Notes under the pieces: model-generated
Database searches by the model: none
The model's input: only the letters and a program-made list of their open reading frames with translations
What the model was told of the DNA's origin: nothing
In this document: in pieces, positions 25,902-33,787 of the stretch
How positions within the stretch are numbered: the stretch's first letter is position 1
How the letters are laid out: every line of letters begins with the position of its first letter
Assembly (NCBI RefSeq): GCF_003241315.1
Contig: NZ_QFOZ01000006.1
Coordinates: forward strand, 1-36,771
Origin: Lawsonella clevelandensis
GTDB taxonomy: Bacteria > Actinomycetota > Actinomycetes > Mycobacteriales > Mycobacteriaceae
DNA length: 36,771 bases
Reading direction: 5' to 3'
Position numbers and translations under genes: made by a program

Positions 25902-27752
25902 TTACCGTTTCTTACTGCGATAAATCTTCTCAATATCATCTTGGAAGTGCAGGTTAATAGCATGACGCTTGAGCTTCAATGTTGCTGTTAACTCACCATC
26001 TTCTTCTGTGAGATCACGCGACAGAATGCGGAAACGCTTAATAGACTCCGCATGCGATACTTGCTCATTCGCAAGATCAATAGCGTCTTGAATAACCTTG
26101 CGTAAGTCCGGATCACGCTGCAGCTTTTCTATAGAGAGATGCGGATCACGTCCATTATCCTGGAGCCATTCCCGTACCGCATAGCGGTCAAGGGAAATGA
26201 GGCAGGCAATGTATTTGCGCCTGTCACCAATAACAACCGCATGACTCACCAGCGGACACTGGTTGATAACGTCCTCCAGCTTGGCGGGTGACACATTCTT
26301 ACCGCCAGCTGTAACAATAATTTCTTTCTTACGCCCGGTAATGTACACATAGCCTTCGCGATCCAACGAACCAAGATCGCCGGAATGGAACCAGCCATCA
26401 TCAAAAGCAGTAGTTGTGGCGTCAGTATTATGCCAATAACCGCTGGTAACCATGCCACCTTTCAGCAGTACTTCACCATCATCAGCAATCTTGACAGAAC
26501 ATCCTGGCAGAGGCCGGCCAATAGAACCAATTTGCCATTCCCCGGGGCTATTAACAGTAATAGCGGCTGCTGTCTCAGTGAGACCATACCCCTCATACAC
26601 GTCCACGCCTGCCCCGTGAAGGAAATGTGCAAGTTCACTATTTAAAGAGCCGCCACCGGAAACAACCCACTGTAATTCTCCCCCCAACGTATCGCGCAAA
26701 CGACGATAGATCAGTTGATCGTACAGCCAATGACGCGCCCGCATTCCCACCGGCATACGCTTATCTGACATGCGAGAATAGTTAATGGCCTCTTGATAGG
26801 AACGGTCAAAAATCCATGCGCCCAATGGCCCCGCAAGACGAGACTTTCGCCGTACCCCCTCCATAATTTTTTCATAAACACGCGGAACACCCACGAAAAA
26901 ATGGGGTTTAAAACGAGCAAACTGTTCCGTAACAGTCCCGAAATTAGACCAATAGGCCTGTGTGACACCCCGTTCAATACACATGAGTGAAATAGCTAGC
27001 TGGAATACATGGGCGAGAGGCAAAAAATTCAGCACCCGATTACCAGTCTGCACCGCTTGTGCAATTGAACGACTACTTAATGCACGAATTTCATAAAGAA
27101 GATTGCCATGAGAAATCTGTACGCCTTTGGGGCGACCAGTTGTACCAGACGTGAAGACAATACATGCCAGGCTATTCGCAGTAAGATCAGCAATACGCTG
27201 ATCAAGTTCCGCATTACAGCCAACTTCCCCACGGCCAGCAGCAGTAACCTGTTCTACAGCAGACTTCTCAATAACGTAAATGTCTTGCACAGTAGCAGGA
27301 GTGTCACGCTCAAGAACTGTCCCCAGGTTCTGTTGGTTTTCAACAACGACATAGCGCGCCCCAGAATCCTTCAAAATATGGTGAATCTGCTCTGCTGACG
27401 AGGATGGATAAATAGGAACGACAACAGCTCCACAACTCCATATAGAGTAAGCAAAAAGCATCCACTCGTAGCGTGTCTGCGACAACAGCGCAATACGGTC
27501 TCCCGGCTGTATGCCAAGATTGATCCATCCACAGGCCAAACTACGCACTTCGGATGCGAATTGACGAGCAGTTACTGGCACCCACTCAGAATGGATGGGG
27601 CGCTCAAATAAGACACGATCGGGGGCATAAGAAGACTGTCGATATAGTGAGTCGACTATGGACTCGTGCTCTTCCACGCAGTAACTAAGTGGTGCGGTGT
27701 ACTCACGCAATCCAGATGCTCCTCCCAGCCTCCTCTGATTAGGAGGACTCAT
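25902..27752 (-). CDS. Long-chain fatty acid-CoA ligase (FadD15-like)
   Basis: This AMP-forming acyl-CoA synthetase activates fatty acids for breakdown or lipid assembly. The roughly 616-residue product has the P-loop TSGTTGRPKGVQISH near 201-215, YEGYGLTETAAAI, the adenylate-binding GWFHSGDLG, and the hinge block ITGRKKEIIVTAGGKNVSP. Length and an N-terminal start without signal sequence fit the FadD15/FACL group of Mycobacteriales. Chain-length preference cannot be read. The ATG at 27752 is chosen because a TAAACT -10 ends six bases upstream, so it would be a leaderless start; GTG at 27755 is the alternative. Confidence 0.92.
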   Translation of the reverse strand: MSPPNQRRLGGASGLREYTAPLSYCVEEHESIVDSLYRQSSYAPDRVLFERPIHSEWVPVTARQFASEVRSLACGWINLGIQPGDRIALLSQTRYEWMLFAYSIWSCGAVVVPIYPSSSAEQIHHILKDSGARYVVVENQQNLGTVLERDTPATVQDIYVIEKSAVEQVTAAGRGEVGCNAELDQRIADLTANSLACIVFTSGTTGRPKGVQISHGNLLYEIRALSSRSIAQAVQTGNRVLNFLPLAHVFQLAISLMCIERGVTQAYWSNFGTVTEQFARFKPHFFVGVPRVYEKIMEGVRRKSRLAGPLGAWIFDRSYQEAINYSRMSDKRMPVGMRARHWLYDQLIYRRLRDTLGGELQWVVSGGGSLNSELAHFLHGAGVDVYEGYGLTETAAAITVNSPGEWQIGSIGRPLPGCSVKIADDGEVLLKGGMVTSGYWHNTDATTTAFDDGWFHSGDLGSLDREGYVYITGRKKEIIVTAGGKNVSPAKLEDVINQCPLVSHAVVIGDRRKYIACLISLDRYAVREWLQDNGRDPHLSIEKLQRDPDLRKVIQDAIDLANEQVSHAESIKRFRILSRDLTEEDGELTATLKLKRHAINLHFQDDIEKIYRSKKR

Positions 27753-27757
27753 CACCT

Positions 27758-27787
27758 AGTTTAGAAACACAGGCGGGGTGATGCCAA
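27758..27787 (-). promoter_or_regulatory. Promoter of the acyl-CoA ligase gene, leaderless
   Basis: On the minus strand TTGGCA (27787-27782), an 18-base spacer and TAAACT (27763-27758) lie in the 39-base gap after the upstream hypothetical gene. The -10 ends six bases before the ATG at 27752, so transcription should start at the start codon itself. No ribosome site is present, in agreement. Confidence 0.65.
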
Positions 27788-27791
27788 TGCA

Positions 27792-29204
27792 CTATGCGTG
27801 TGTTCCTCTATCCAAAGCACCAATTTCATGTTCAATGACGGAACGCGCAACTTCCATGACCCGCCCCGATTCAGCAATATCGTGTTGCACGGCACGATCT
27901 TTTTGGTTGAGCGTTGAGCGGAATCCGGAACGGGCAACGAGATTATCAATACGGTCATCGAGATCATCAACAGAGCGGTAATCACTCCATCGCACAAGCT
28001 CCGCATCGACAGTATCCACTGCATCAGCTAGAGCAACTAAAGCGACGACACGATCTACTAACTCCGCCCAAACATCACCAAGTTGGTGCAGCCGCTGTGG
28101 AGATGCCACCCCATGCTGAACATCACGCATATGCAATTCTGCGGAAACAGACCGCAACTCCACAAGATCGCGAGCGACCTCCATGACCTCCGCGGTGATG
28201 TCAATACTCGTTGCTTGAGTAGCCAAGACATCGCTATGCCATGCCGCAGAACAATCCATTCTATCTATAACAACTCCTAAAATATAAAGAGCTGTATCAT
28301 AGGAATCAGTGAAGTGAAATGTAGCAGGCTGCCCCTGTAACAATTGTTCCTTACTAGATGTCCACACATCATCATCCACAGGACGCCCCGCAATAAGACG
28401 AGCAATACGCGAGACAGTATTGTTAATGGTTCTTCGCACAACACTAGCGTCTACATGCGCAATATCCGCACGCAAAATGCTTGACGTCGCGTCTGCAACA
28501 GAACTTTGCTTCTCCTTCTCCACCATAGAAGCATTGCGCTCGCTACTATTATTTTTCTCTATTGATTGGTTGATATCACCACGCGTCTGCACGAAAGATT
28601 GCGAAGGAAGAGGGACACAGTTAGGTGTCCGAAGTCGATAAATACCGCCCTTCATTCCTCTTTTCTGTGTGCACTCAACATCAGTGGGAGCAGCACAACA
28701 ACACAGCGCATCAAAAATTGCATTCCGCTGACCAGTGTTCAGAAAAATACCGTTATGCTTTTCTTCACGTACTCCCAGCCACGATTTTGAAAAGGCTGGA
28801 TCAGACATGAAAACACGACGATATCCGCCAAGAGAGCCCATATATTTGCGATATCGTCGATGCGCGAAAGCAGACTTCACATCGCTAGCCATAATTTTGC
28901 CATCAGTAGTGGCAAACCGGTCATTATCCAGCGCATCAGCCAGTCCACTGTTAGCGACATCGTGCCATTCATGAGCCGTGGCAGAAATTTTACGCAGTAC
29001 AGCAACATCACCACTATGGGGAGTTGTTGACTCTTTTTGGAGGCGCTTGTACAAGATCTCACGAGTATCCTCATCAAGGAAGCCCGCAGCAAGAGACAAC
29101 GCAGCCTTATCAGAGAGACGATATGCTGCACTAGTTACCGGAATAGCCGTATCCCGCAACCATCCCTCAACCGTTGCCTTAAGTTCCTTGCCTTGATCTG
29201 ACAT
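27792..29204 (-). CDS. Conserved-looking protein of unknown function, 470 residues
   Basis: I do not recognise the family. No signal peptide, membrane segment, Walker or nuclease motif is visible. The N-terminal part (about 1-190) is mixed, with a basic stretch around AHRRYRKYMGSLGGYRRVF and a cysteine cluster CCCAAPTDVEC. A polar S/N/K/E-rich linker (about 210-250) follows, then a mostly helical, acidic C-terminal half (about 250-470) rich in V, A, D and L. The ATG at 29204 has GAGGTG ten bases upstream. It lies 14 bases after a 79-residue gene, surely in one transcript. Codon use resembles its neighbours, so recent transfer is not indicated. Confidence 0.8.
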   Translation of the reverse strand: MSDQGKELKATVEGWLRDTAIPVTSAAYRLSDKAALSLAAGFLDEDTREILYKRLQKESTTPHSGDVAVLRKISATAHEWHDVANSGLADALDNDRFATTDGKIMASDVKSAFAHRRYRKYMGSLGGYRRVFMSDPAFSKSWLGVREEKHNGIFLNTGQRNAIFDALCCCAAPTDVECTQKRGMKGGIYRLRTPNCVPLPSQSFVQTRGDINQSIEKNNSSERNASMVEKEKQSSVADATSSILRADIAHVDASVVRRTINNTVSRIARLIAGRPVDDDVWTSSKEQLLQGQPATFHFTDSYDTALYILGVVIDRMDCSAAWHSDVLATQATSIDITAEVMEVARDLVELRSVSAELHMRDVQHGVASPQRLHQLGDVWAELVDRVVALVALADAVDTVDAELVRWSDYRSVDDLDDRIDNLVARSGFRSTLNQKDRAVQHDIAESGRVMEVARSVIEHEIGALDRGTHA

Positions 29205-29218
29205 AACTGGTTTTCACC

Positions 29219-29458
29219 TCATTGTTTTTCCCATAGATCTCCAGGAAACTCCAACTGCTCTGGAGTGGGTACCGCAGTAAGAATTCCTGGATAGGTAGCA
29301 AGAATAGCGCGTGCAGCACGGACTGCTGAGTTAAATCTTTTACCGCTAAGTTCCCCTTCTAAAACTTCACAACGTCCAGTATATGGATCAATAGCAACGG
29401 CAATAGGTTCAGGACCTGCAAAACTGTACCGTTCCCAACCTCGCAAAAGACTAGCCAT
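29219..29458 (-). CDS. Small protein of unknown function, 79 residues
   Basis: The protein begins MASLLRGWERYSFAGPEPIA, followed by a likely beta hairpin (AVAIDPYTGRCEVLEGEL) and a helix (FNSAVRAARAILATYP), ending near PTPEQLEFPGDLW. No family is recognised and no membrane segment is seen. The ATG at 29458 is set by GAGGAGGTG just upstream; the frame stays open to 29497 only because that ribosome site reads as Glu codons. It is the first gene of a two-gene unit with the 470-residue gene, whose own ribosome site (GAGGTG, 29219-29214) abuts its stop. Confidence 0.8.
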   Translation of the reverse strand: MASLLRGWERYSFAGPEPIAVAIDPYTGRCEVLEGELSGKRFNSAVRAARAILATYPGILTAVPTPEQLEFPGDLWEKQ

Positions 29459-29711
29459 TCTTGTCACCTCCTCTTCCTCACAAATTAGGTACCTCATATA
29501 GGAAGAGCTACAGAGAAGAGCGCTAGAAGACCCTCCTTCTCATACGGTATCTGAAATGATGACATTAAGCTCCCCGCGCATATCGCAAATTATTGACAGC
29601 CGTAAAATCCTTGACTTTTTAGGTCATTTCTGCAGTTAAAAATGCACGTCGTATTTATGCAAAAATAAAGTAAAAATTATGAAAAAAAGTTCGTGCTTTT
29701 TATAGAATCGC

Positions 29712-29739
29712 AGGTTAAAGCCTTCAGATAGTTTGGCAA
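29712..29739 (-). promoter_or_regulatory. Candidate promoter of the unknown two-gene unit
   Basis: On the minus strand TTGCCA (29739-29734), a 16-base spacer and TAACCT (29717-29712). Its -35 overlaps the -35 of the plus-strand lacI-type promoter (29733-29738), so polymerase or a regulator bound at one would affect the other. It would leave a leader of about 245 bases before the ATG at 29458. Confidence 0.4.
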
Positions 29740-29761
29740 GCCACGGCAACTAAACTAGACT
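29733..29761 (+). promoter_or_regulatory. Leaderless promoter of the lacI-type gene
   Basis: TTGGCA (29733-29738), a 17-base spacer and TAGACT (29756-29761) are followed by six bases and then the GTG start at 29768. Transcription should begin at or next to the start codon; no ribosome site precedes it. This is a strong match to the actinobacterial housekeeping promoter. Confidence 0.7.
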
Positions 29762-29767
29762 AAACCC

Positions 29768-30796
29768 GTGAGCAGTAAGAGTAAGTCCTCCAGTGAGACC
29801 AAGCGCGTCACCATTTATGACGTAGCCCGTGAAGCCGGAGTAGCACCTTCTACCGTATCCCGTACCTTCTCGCGCCCTGGCCGCGTTAATGCTGAAACCG
29901 CTGCCAGAGTCCGGAAAGTAGCAGAGAAGATTGGCTACCGCGCCGCGACAAACAGTTTTACATCTGCACAATCAACTCAACTAATTGCCGTCGCAGTCCC
30001 TGACATTGCTAACCCCAGTTGTATCGAGATAATAAAAGGTATCCGCCATGAGGCACTTGCCGCTGGATACTCAACTATTCTGCTCGATGCTACCGAAATA
30101 GACGACCAAAACAGTGAAACACTTGAACAGTCTATGGGGCTTGCCGAAGGACTCATTCTGGTATCTCCTCATCTTTCGCAGGAGACCATCCAGGCAATGG
30201 CAAAGCAGCGGCCCATCGTTACCGTGAACTATGAAGTTCCTGGTGTTCCGGCCGTCATCAATGATGCCCATCAAGGCATTAGCGAAATGGTCACTCACCT
30301 CTACAATCTGGGCCATCGCTCCATCACTTTCTTGCCTGAACCTAATCGTTCTTATGATGATGCCCAACGCTGGCAAGCTCTCCTCGAGCAATGTTCACGC
30401 AAGAAGATGACTATCCGTCACACGCATCCATTGCGTCCTACTGTTGCTGGTGGCGCTGCTGCTGCGCGTGAATGGATGCAGCGTCGTACCTCGGCCGTTA
30501 TCGCACATAACGACCTCATGGCCATGGGATTTATGATTGCTGTTAAATCTGTTGGTATTGAAGTTCCCCGCGACGTTTCCGTTGTTGGTACCGATAATAT
30601 CTTCATGAGTGCCCTCTTTACACCCGCATTGACTACCGTCACCACTTCTCGCAATACCCAAGGAAAGTTGGCATTTAACCAGCTTTTGGAGCAATTGCGT
30701 CATCAGCACCGGGATACTGGGCACCTCACCACTTCAATAGCGATGAAACTCGTTGAACGTGATTCCACTGCACAAGTCCCCAGCCTTCACCGCTAG
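29768..30796 (+). CDS. LacI/GalR family transcriptional regulator
   Basis: The 342-residue DNA-binding regulator has a LacI helix-turn-helix and hinge at about 14-60 (VTIYDVAREAGVAPSTVSRT then RVRKVAEKIGYRA), and a periplasmic-binding-protein-like sensor domain (about 70-335) with AVPDIANPSC, VIAHNDLMAMGFM and VVGTDNIFMSALFTPALTTV. The ligand is unknown: no sugar transporter or catabolic gene adjoins. The GTG at 29768 appears leaderless. The divergent unknown gene pair shares its promoter region and may be its target. Confidence 0.92.
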   Translation: MSSKSKSSSETKRVTIYDVAREAGVAPSTVSRTFSRPGRVNAETAARVRKVAEKIGYRAATNSFTSAQSTQLIAVAVPDIANPSCIEIIKGIRHEALAAGYSTILLDATEIDDQNSETLEQSMGLAEGLILVSPHLSQETIQAMAKQRPIVTVNYEVPGVPAVINDAHQGISEMVTHLYNLGHRSITFLPEPNRSYDDAQRWQALLEQCSRKKMTIRHTHPLRPTVAGGAAAAREWMQRRTSAVIAHNDLMAMGFMIAVKSVGIEVPRDVSVVGTDNIFMSALFTPALTTVTTSRNTQGKLAFNQLLEQLRHQHRDTGHLTTSIAMKLVERDSTAQVPSLHR

Positions 30797-30808
30797 CCTA
30801 TAGACGTA

Positions 30809-30859
30809 ACAAGCACCGCATTTCATATTCTGTTAGAGAAGATGGAATGCGGTGCTTGT
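30809..30859 (+). terminator. Long hairpin after the lacI-type gene
   Basis: A 14-bp stem (30809-30822 with 30846-30859, core AAGCACCGCATT) encloses a loop of about 23 bases. The tail is a TC/TG-rich run rather than a pure T tract, so termination efficiency is uncertain. It lies 13 bases after the stop codon. Confidence 0.65.
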
Positions 30860-30904
30860 GTCTGTCTCTGTCTCTCTCTATAGCAACTAGGAAATTGACG
30901 ACGT

Positions 30905-31435
30905 ATGAACACTCCATACCGGATTCTCATGATATGTACCGGCAATATTTGTCGTTCCATTATGGCGGAGATTATTGCGCGTGCAGAAGTAGAAGCACGC
31001 GGTCTGTATGAGTCACATGTCGCCATCGGATCTGCTGCTGTTACGACCGAAGAAACGGGGCACTCTATCGACTATCGCGCACACGCCGAACTCACTCGCG
31101 CCGGATACAGTATTCCACCCCATAAGGCTCATCAAGCTACTCACGATGAACTCGCTAACGCTGATCTTATCCTCGCGATGACAACAGACCATCTACGCAG
31201 TCTTCACCAATTATGCCGGCACTACTGTATTAAGAACCCACACATTCTGCTCTTCCGCACTTTTGACACAGTATGCAACCCACAACTACATATCAGTACT
31301 GACGTGGCAGACCAGATCCTCGACGTAGAAGACCCATGGTTCGGAGGGCCAGAAGACTTCACAACAACAAGGGAAACACTTGAGCGGTGCACTCCCGCCA
31401 TTATTGACTACGCTGAGGAACAGCTTTCCAAATAA
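30905..31435 (+). CDS. Low molecular weight protein-tyrosine-phosphatase
   Basis: It removes phosphate from phosphotyrosine in proteins. The 176-residue cytoplasmic product carries the CX5R active-site loop CTGNICRS, with nucleophile C11 and R17, and the general-acid loop VEDPWFGGPEDF with D143. The usual CRSPMAE is CRSIMAE here. The ATG at 30905 has AGGAA about ten bases upstream. Its last 28 bases overlap the coaE 3' end on the other strand. A TC-rich repeat (about 30858-30883) precedes it. The substrate is unknown; mycobacterial PtpA is of this family. Confidence 0.93.
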   Translation: MNTPYRILMICTGNICRSIMAEIIARAEVEARGLYESHVAIGSAAVTTEETGHSIDYRAHAELTRAGYSIPPHKAHQATHDELANADLILAMTTDHLRSLHQLCRHYCIKNPHILLFRTFDTVCNPQLHISTDVADQILDVEDPWFGGPEDFTTTRETLERCTPAIIDYAEEQLSK

Positions 31436-32001
31436 TGCCACACGTCACTAGCACGTTTACGTAGCTCTGCTAACGTGCCATTGTTATCGATAACAATATC
31501 CGCGATTGTCCTACGCTGATCGTCTGTCGCTTGTTGTGCCATTCGTGCTCGAGCATCATCTTCACTTAAATGACGTTGTTGTGTAAGTCTCTCCAGCCGC
31601 TGTTCAATTGGTGCCAGCACCATCACAATATGATCGAACTGAGATTCTAAATGATGCTCAATAAGAAGAGGAACATCATATACCGCACGTTGTGGAGACG
31701 GAGCGGCAGCCAATAATTCTTGCGCACGAGCAGCAATAATAGGTTGCACAATATCATTTAACTGCTCGGTATGTTCTGCATCGACAAAAGCCCGCTCTGC
31801 AAGAAGTGAGCGGTTAAGGGAACCATCGTTATATAGAATATCCTCCCCAAAAGCGGCAGAAAGAGCAGGAAGAGCAGGACTACCTAGCTGCATAACATCA
31901 CGCGCTACCTGATCTGCATCCACAACAGTGGCACCAAGTTCCCTCCACACTGCTGCAACAGTCGATTTCCCCGACCCTATACCCCCTGACAAACCAATCA
32001 T
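31408..32001 (-). CDS. coaE: Dephospho-CoA kinase
   Basis: It catalyses the last step of coenzyme A synthesis, phosphorylating the 3'-hydroxyl of dephospho-CoA. The 197-residue product has P-loop GGIGSGKS (6-13), the VVDADQVARDV block and the lid region with TQQRHLSEDDARARMAQQ. The ATG at 32001 has GAAGGGA upstream; a GTG at 32016 is possible but would use up that ribosome site. No extra C-terminal UPF0157 domain, unlike mycobacterial CoaE. It converges with the phosphatase gene, with a 28-base overlap. Confidence 0.96.
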   Translation of the reverse strand: MIGLSGGIGSGKSTVAAVWRELGATVVDADQVARDVMQLGSPALPALSAAFGEDILYNDGSLNRSLLAERAFVDAEHTEQLNDIVQPIIAARAQELLAAAPSPQRAVYDVPLLIEHHLESQFDHIVMVLAPIEQRLERLTQQRHLSEDDARARMAQQATDDQRRTIADIVIDNNGTLAELRKRASDVWHYLESCSSA

Positions 32002-32076
32002 ATGTTGTCCCTTCACCGAGCCACAAAGCTATAAGTAATGCTACAAGCATCGCTACTCTATGCACGCTATTACAAA

Positions 32077-32113
32077 AAACTGCGGAGGAAGTTTAACACT
32101 TCCTCCGCAGTTT
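32077..32113 (-). terminator. Strong intrinsic terminator of rpsA
   Basis: A perfect 16-bp stem (32077-32092 with 32098-32113) with a five-base loop; on the minus strand it runs into TTTTTTG. It lies about 50 bases after the rpsA stop and separates rpsA from coaE. Confidence 0.93.
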
Positions 32114-32164
32114 CATACTGTACTGAGATTATGCACTATACATAACCTCTAGTACGAACAATGC

Positions 32165-33613
32165 TTAGTTACTAGCGAGCTTCTCACGAAGAGCATTGAG
32201 TTGTTCGTCCGAAGCGAGAGAACCATGAGCCTCATCAGCAGCCGGAGCCTGAGCGGTGTAGTCTCCACCCTCGGGGGCAGCTTCTTCGCCAGCTTCAGCA
32301 GCTGCAATGCGGTTAGCTTCGACCTGCTTGGTGTGGAGCTGGTGGCGACGCTCAGCTTCAGCGTAGCGAGCCTCCCATTCCTCACGCTGCTTCTCGTAAC
32401 CTTCGATCCATTCGCTAGTCTCGGGGTCGAAGCCTTCGGGGAAGATGTAGTTACCCTGCTCATCGTAAGAGTCAGACATACCGTACTTGGCAGGATCGAA
32501 CTCTTCGGTGTAGTCAATGTCAGCCTGCTTGAGGGACAGGGAGATACGACGGCGCTCGAGATCGATGTCGATAACCTTGACCATAACTTCCTGGCCAACG
32601 GTAACAACCTGATCCGGTACATCTACGTGGCGCTCAGCCAGCTCGGAGATGTGAACGAGACCCTCAATGCCCTCTTCAACGCGCACAAACGCACCGAACG
32701 GAACGAGCTTGGTGACCTTGCCAGGCACGATCTGGCCGATAGCGTGGGTACGGGCGAACTGGCGCCAAGGATCTTCCTGAGTGGCCTTGAGAGACAGGGA
32801 AACGCGTTCGCGATCCATATCAACATCGAGGACCTCAACAGTGACTTCCTGGCCAACCTCGACAACCTCAGACGGGTGATCGATGTGCTTCCACGAAAGT
32901 TCGGAAACGTGAACGAGTCCGTCTACGCCGCCCAGGTCCACGAAGGCACCAAAGTTGACGATGGAAGAAACAACACCCTTGCGGATCTGCCCCTTCTGCA
33001 GCTGGTTGAGGAATTCGGAACGAACCTCAGACTGAGTCTGTTCAAGGAAGGCACGACGGGAAAGCACAACGTTGTTGCGGTTCTTGTCGAGTTCGATGAT
33101 CTTGGCTTCAAGTTCTCGACCAACGTAGGGCTGCAGGTCGCGAACGCGACGCATCTCTACAAGGGAAGCAGGAAGGAAGCCACGTAGTCCGATATCCATG
33201 ATGAGGCCACCCTTGACAACCTCGATAACGGTTCCCTTGACCGGCTCGTCTTTTTCTTTGAGTTCTTCAATGGTGCCCCATGCACGCTCGTACTGAGCGC
33301 GCTTCTTGGACAGCATCAGACGGCCTTCTTTATCTTCCTTCGTGAGAACGAGAGCCTCGATGGTGTCGCCAACTTCAACGATTTCGTTGGGATCAACATC
33401 ATGCTTGATGGAAAGCTCACGGGAAAGGATGACGCCTTCAGTTTTGTAACCGATGTCGAGAAGAACCTCATCGTGGTCGATCTTGACGACGGTGCCCTCG
33501 ACGATGTCACCATCATTGAAGTATTTAATAGTGGCATCAACAGCAGCGAGGAAGTCCTCAGCAGTGCCAATATCGTTAACGGCTACCTGCTGAGTGTTGT
33601 TAGTAGTGGTCAT
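32165..33613 (-). CDS. rpsA: 30S ribosomal protein S1
   Basis: It brings mRNA to the small subunit. The 482-residue product has four S1 RNA-binding domains (about 34-103, 122-190, 205-275, 290-360), for example KGVVSSIVNFGAFVDLGGVD and KVTKLVPFGAFVRVEEGIEG. An acidic tail ends GSLASDEQLNALREKLASN, matching the mycobacterial S1 C terminus. It is the four-domain actinobacterial form, shorter than six-domain E. coli S1. The ATG at 33613 has only a distant GGAG, 11 bases away. Strong codon bias leaves a long false frame on the other strand. Confidence 0.97.
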   Translation of the reverse strand: MTTTNNTQQVAVNDIGTAEDFLAAVDATIKYFNDGDIVEGTVVKIDHDEVLLDIGYKTEGVILSRELSIKHDVDPNEIVEVGDTIEALVLTKEDKEGRLMLSKKRAQYERAWGTIEELKEKDEPVKGTVIEVVKGGLIMDIGLRGFLPASLVEMRRVRDLQPYVGRELEAKIIELDKNRNNVVLSRRAFLEQTQSEVRSEFLNQLQKGQIRKGVVSSIVNFGAFVDLGGVDGLVHVSELSWKHIDHPSEVVEVGQEVTVEVLDVDMDRERVSLSLKATQEDPWRQFARTHAIGQIVPGKVTKLVPFGAFVRVEEGIEGLVHISELAERHVDVPDQVVTVGQEVMVKVIDIDLERRRISLSLKQADIDYTEEFDPAKYGMSDSYDEQGNYIFPEGFDPETSEWIEGYEKQREEWEARYAEAERRHQLHTKQVEANRIAAAEAGEEAAPEGGDYTAQAPAADEAHGSLASDEQLNALREKLASN

Positions 33614-33727
33614 AGGGTTGGTAACTCCGGACTACGGAATGTATCAGGTGTTCGTGAATGATTCTTATTGTGTGCCCGCAACCCGAGATGGAACACTGCA
33701 CCCCGGACGGAACACATACAGCATATG

Positions 33728-33756
33728 ATGTTACCGCTCATCAAAGTCTGAAACAA
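33728..33756 (-). promoter_or_regulatory. Candidate rpsA promoter
   Basis: On the minus strand TTGTTT (33756-33751), a 17-base spacer and TAACAT (33733-33728) lie in the polA-rpsA gap. The leader would be about 105 bases. Confidence 0.5.
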
Positions 33757-33787
33757 GCTACATTAACGCTGGTAATCAACCATTCAT

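Larger units (their letters stand above)
29459..29767. other. Divergent intergenic region between the unknown two-gene unit and the lacI-type gene
   Basis: It holds a leaderless promoter for the LacI-family gene on plus, an overlapping promoter-like element on minus, and an AT-rich middle (about 29640-29705) with a short repeat AAAAAG-TTCGTG-CTTTTT. There is also TGAC-TTTTTAG-GTCA near 29611-29625. The minus-strand leader before the 79-residue gene would be about 250 bases and contains tiny frames. No other gene is seen. Confidence 0.6.

Noticed and set aside
29605..29626. TGACTTTTTAG shared between the lacI-type intergenic region and the argG leader (near 4950-4965, minus strand) as a common operator
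   Set aside because: An 11-base AT-rich match is expected many times by chance in a window this size, and the flanks differ.
32201..33187. A 328-codon open frame on plus, opposite rpsA
   Set aside because: It is antisense to the strongly conserved S1 gene, whose codon bias keeps the opposite strand open; it has no ribosome site and no recognisable family.
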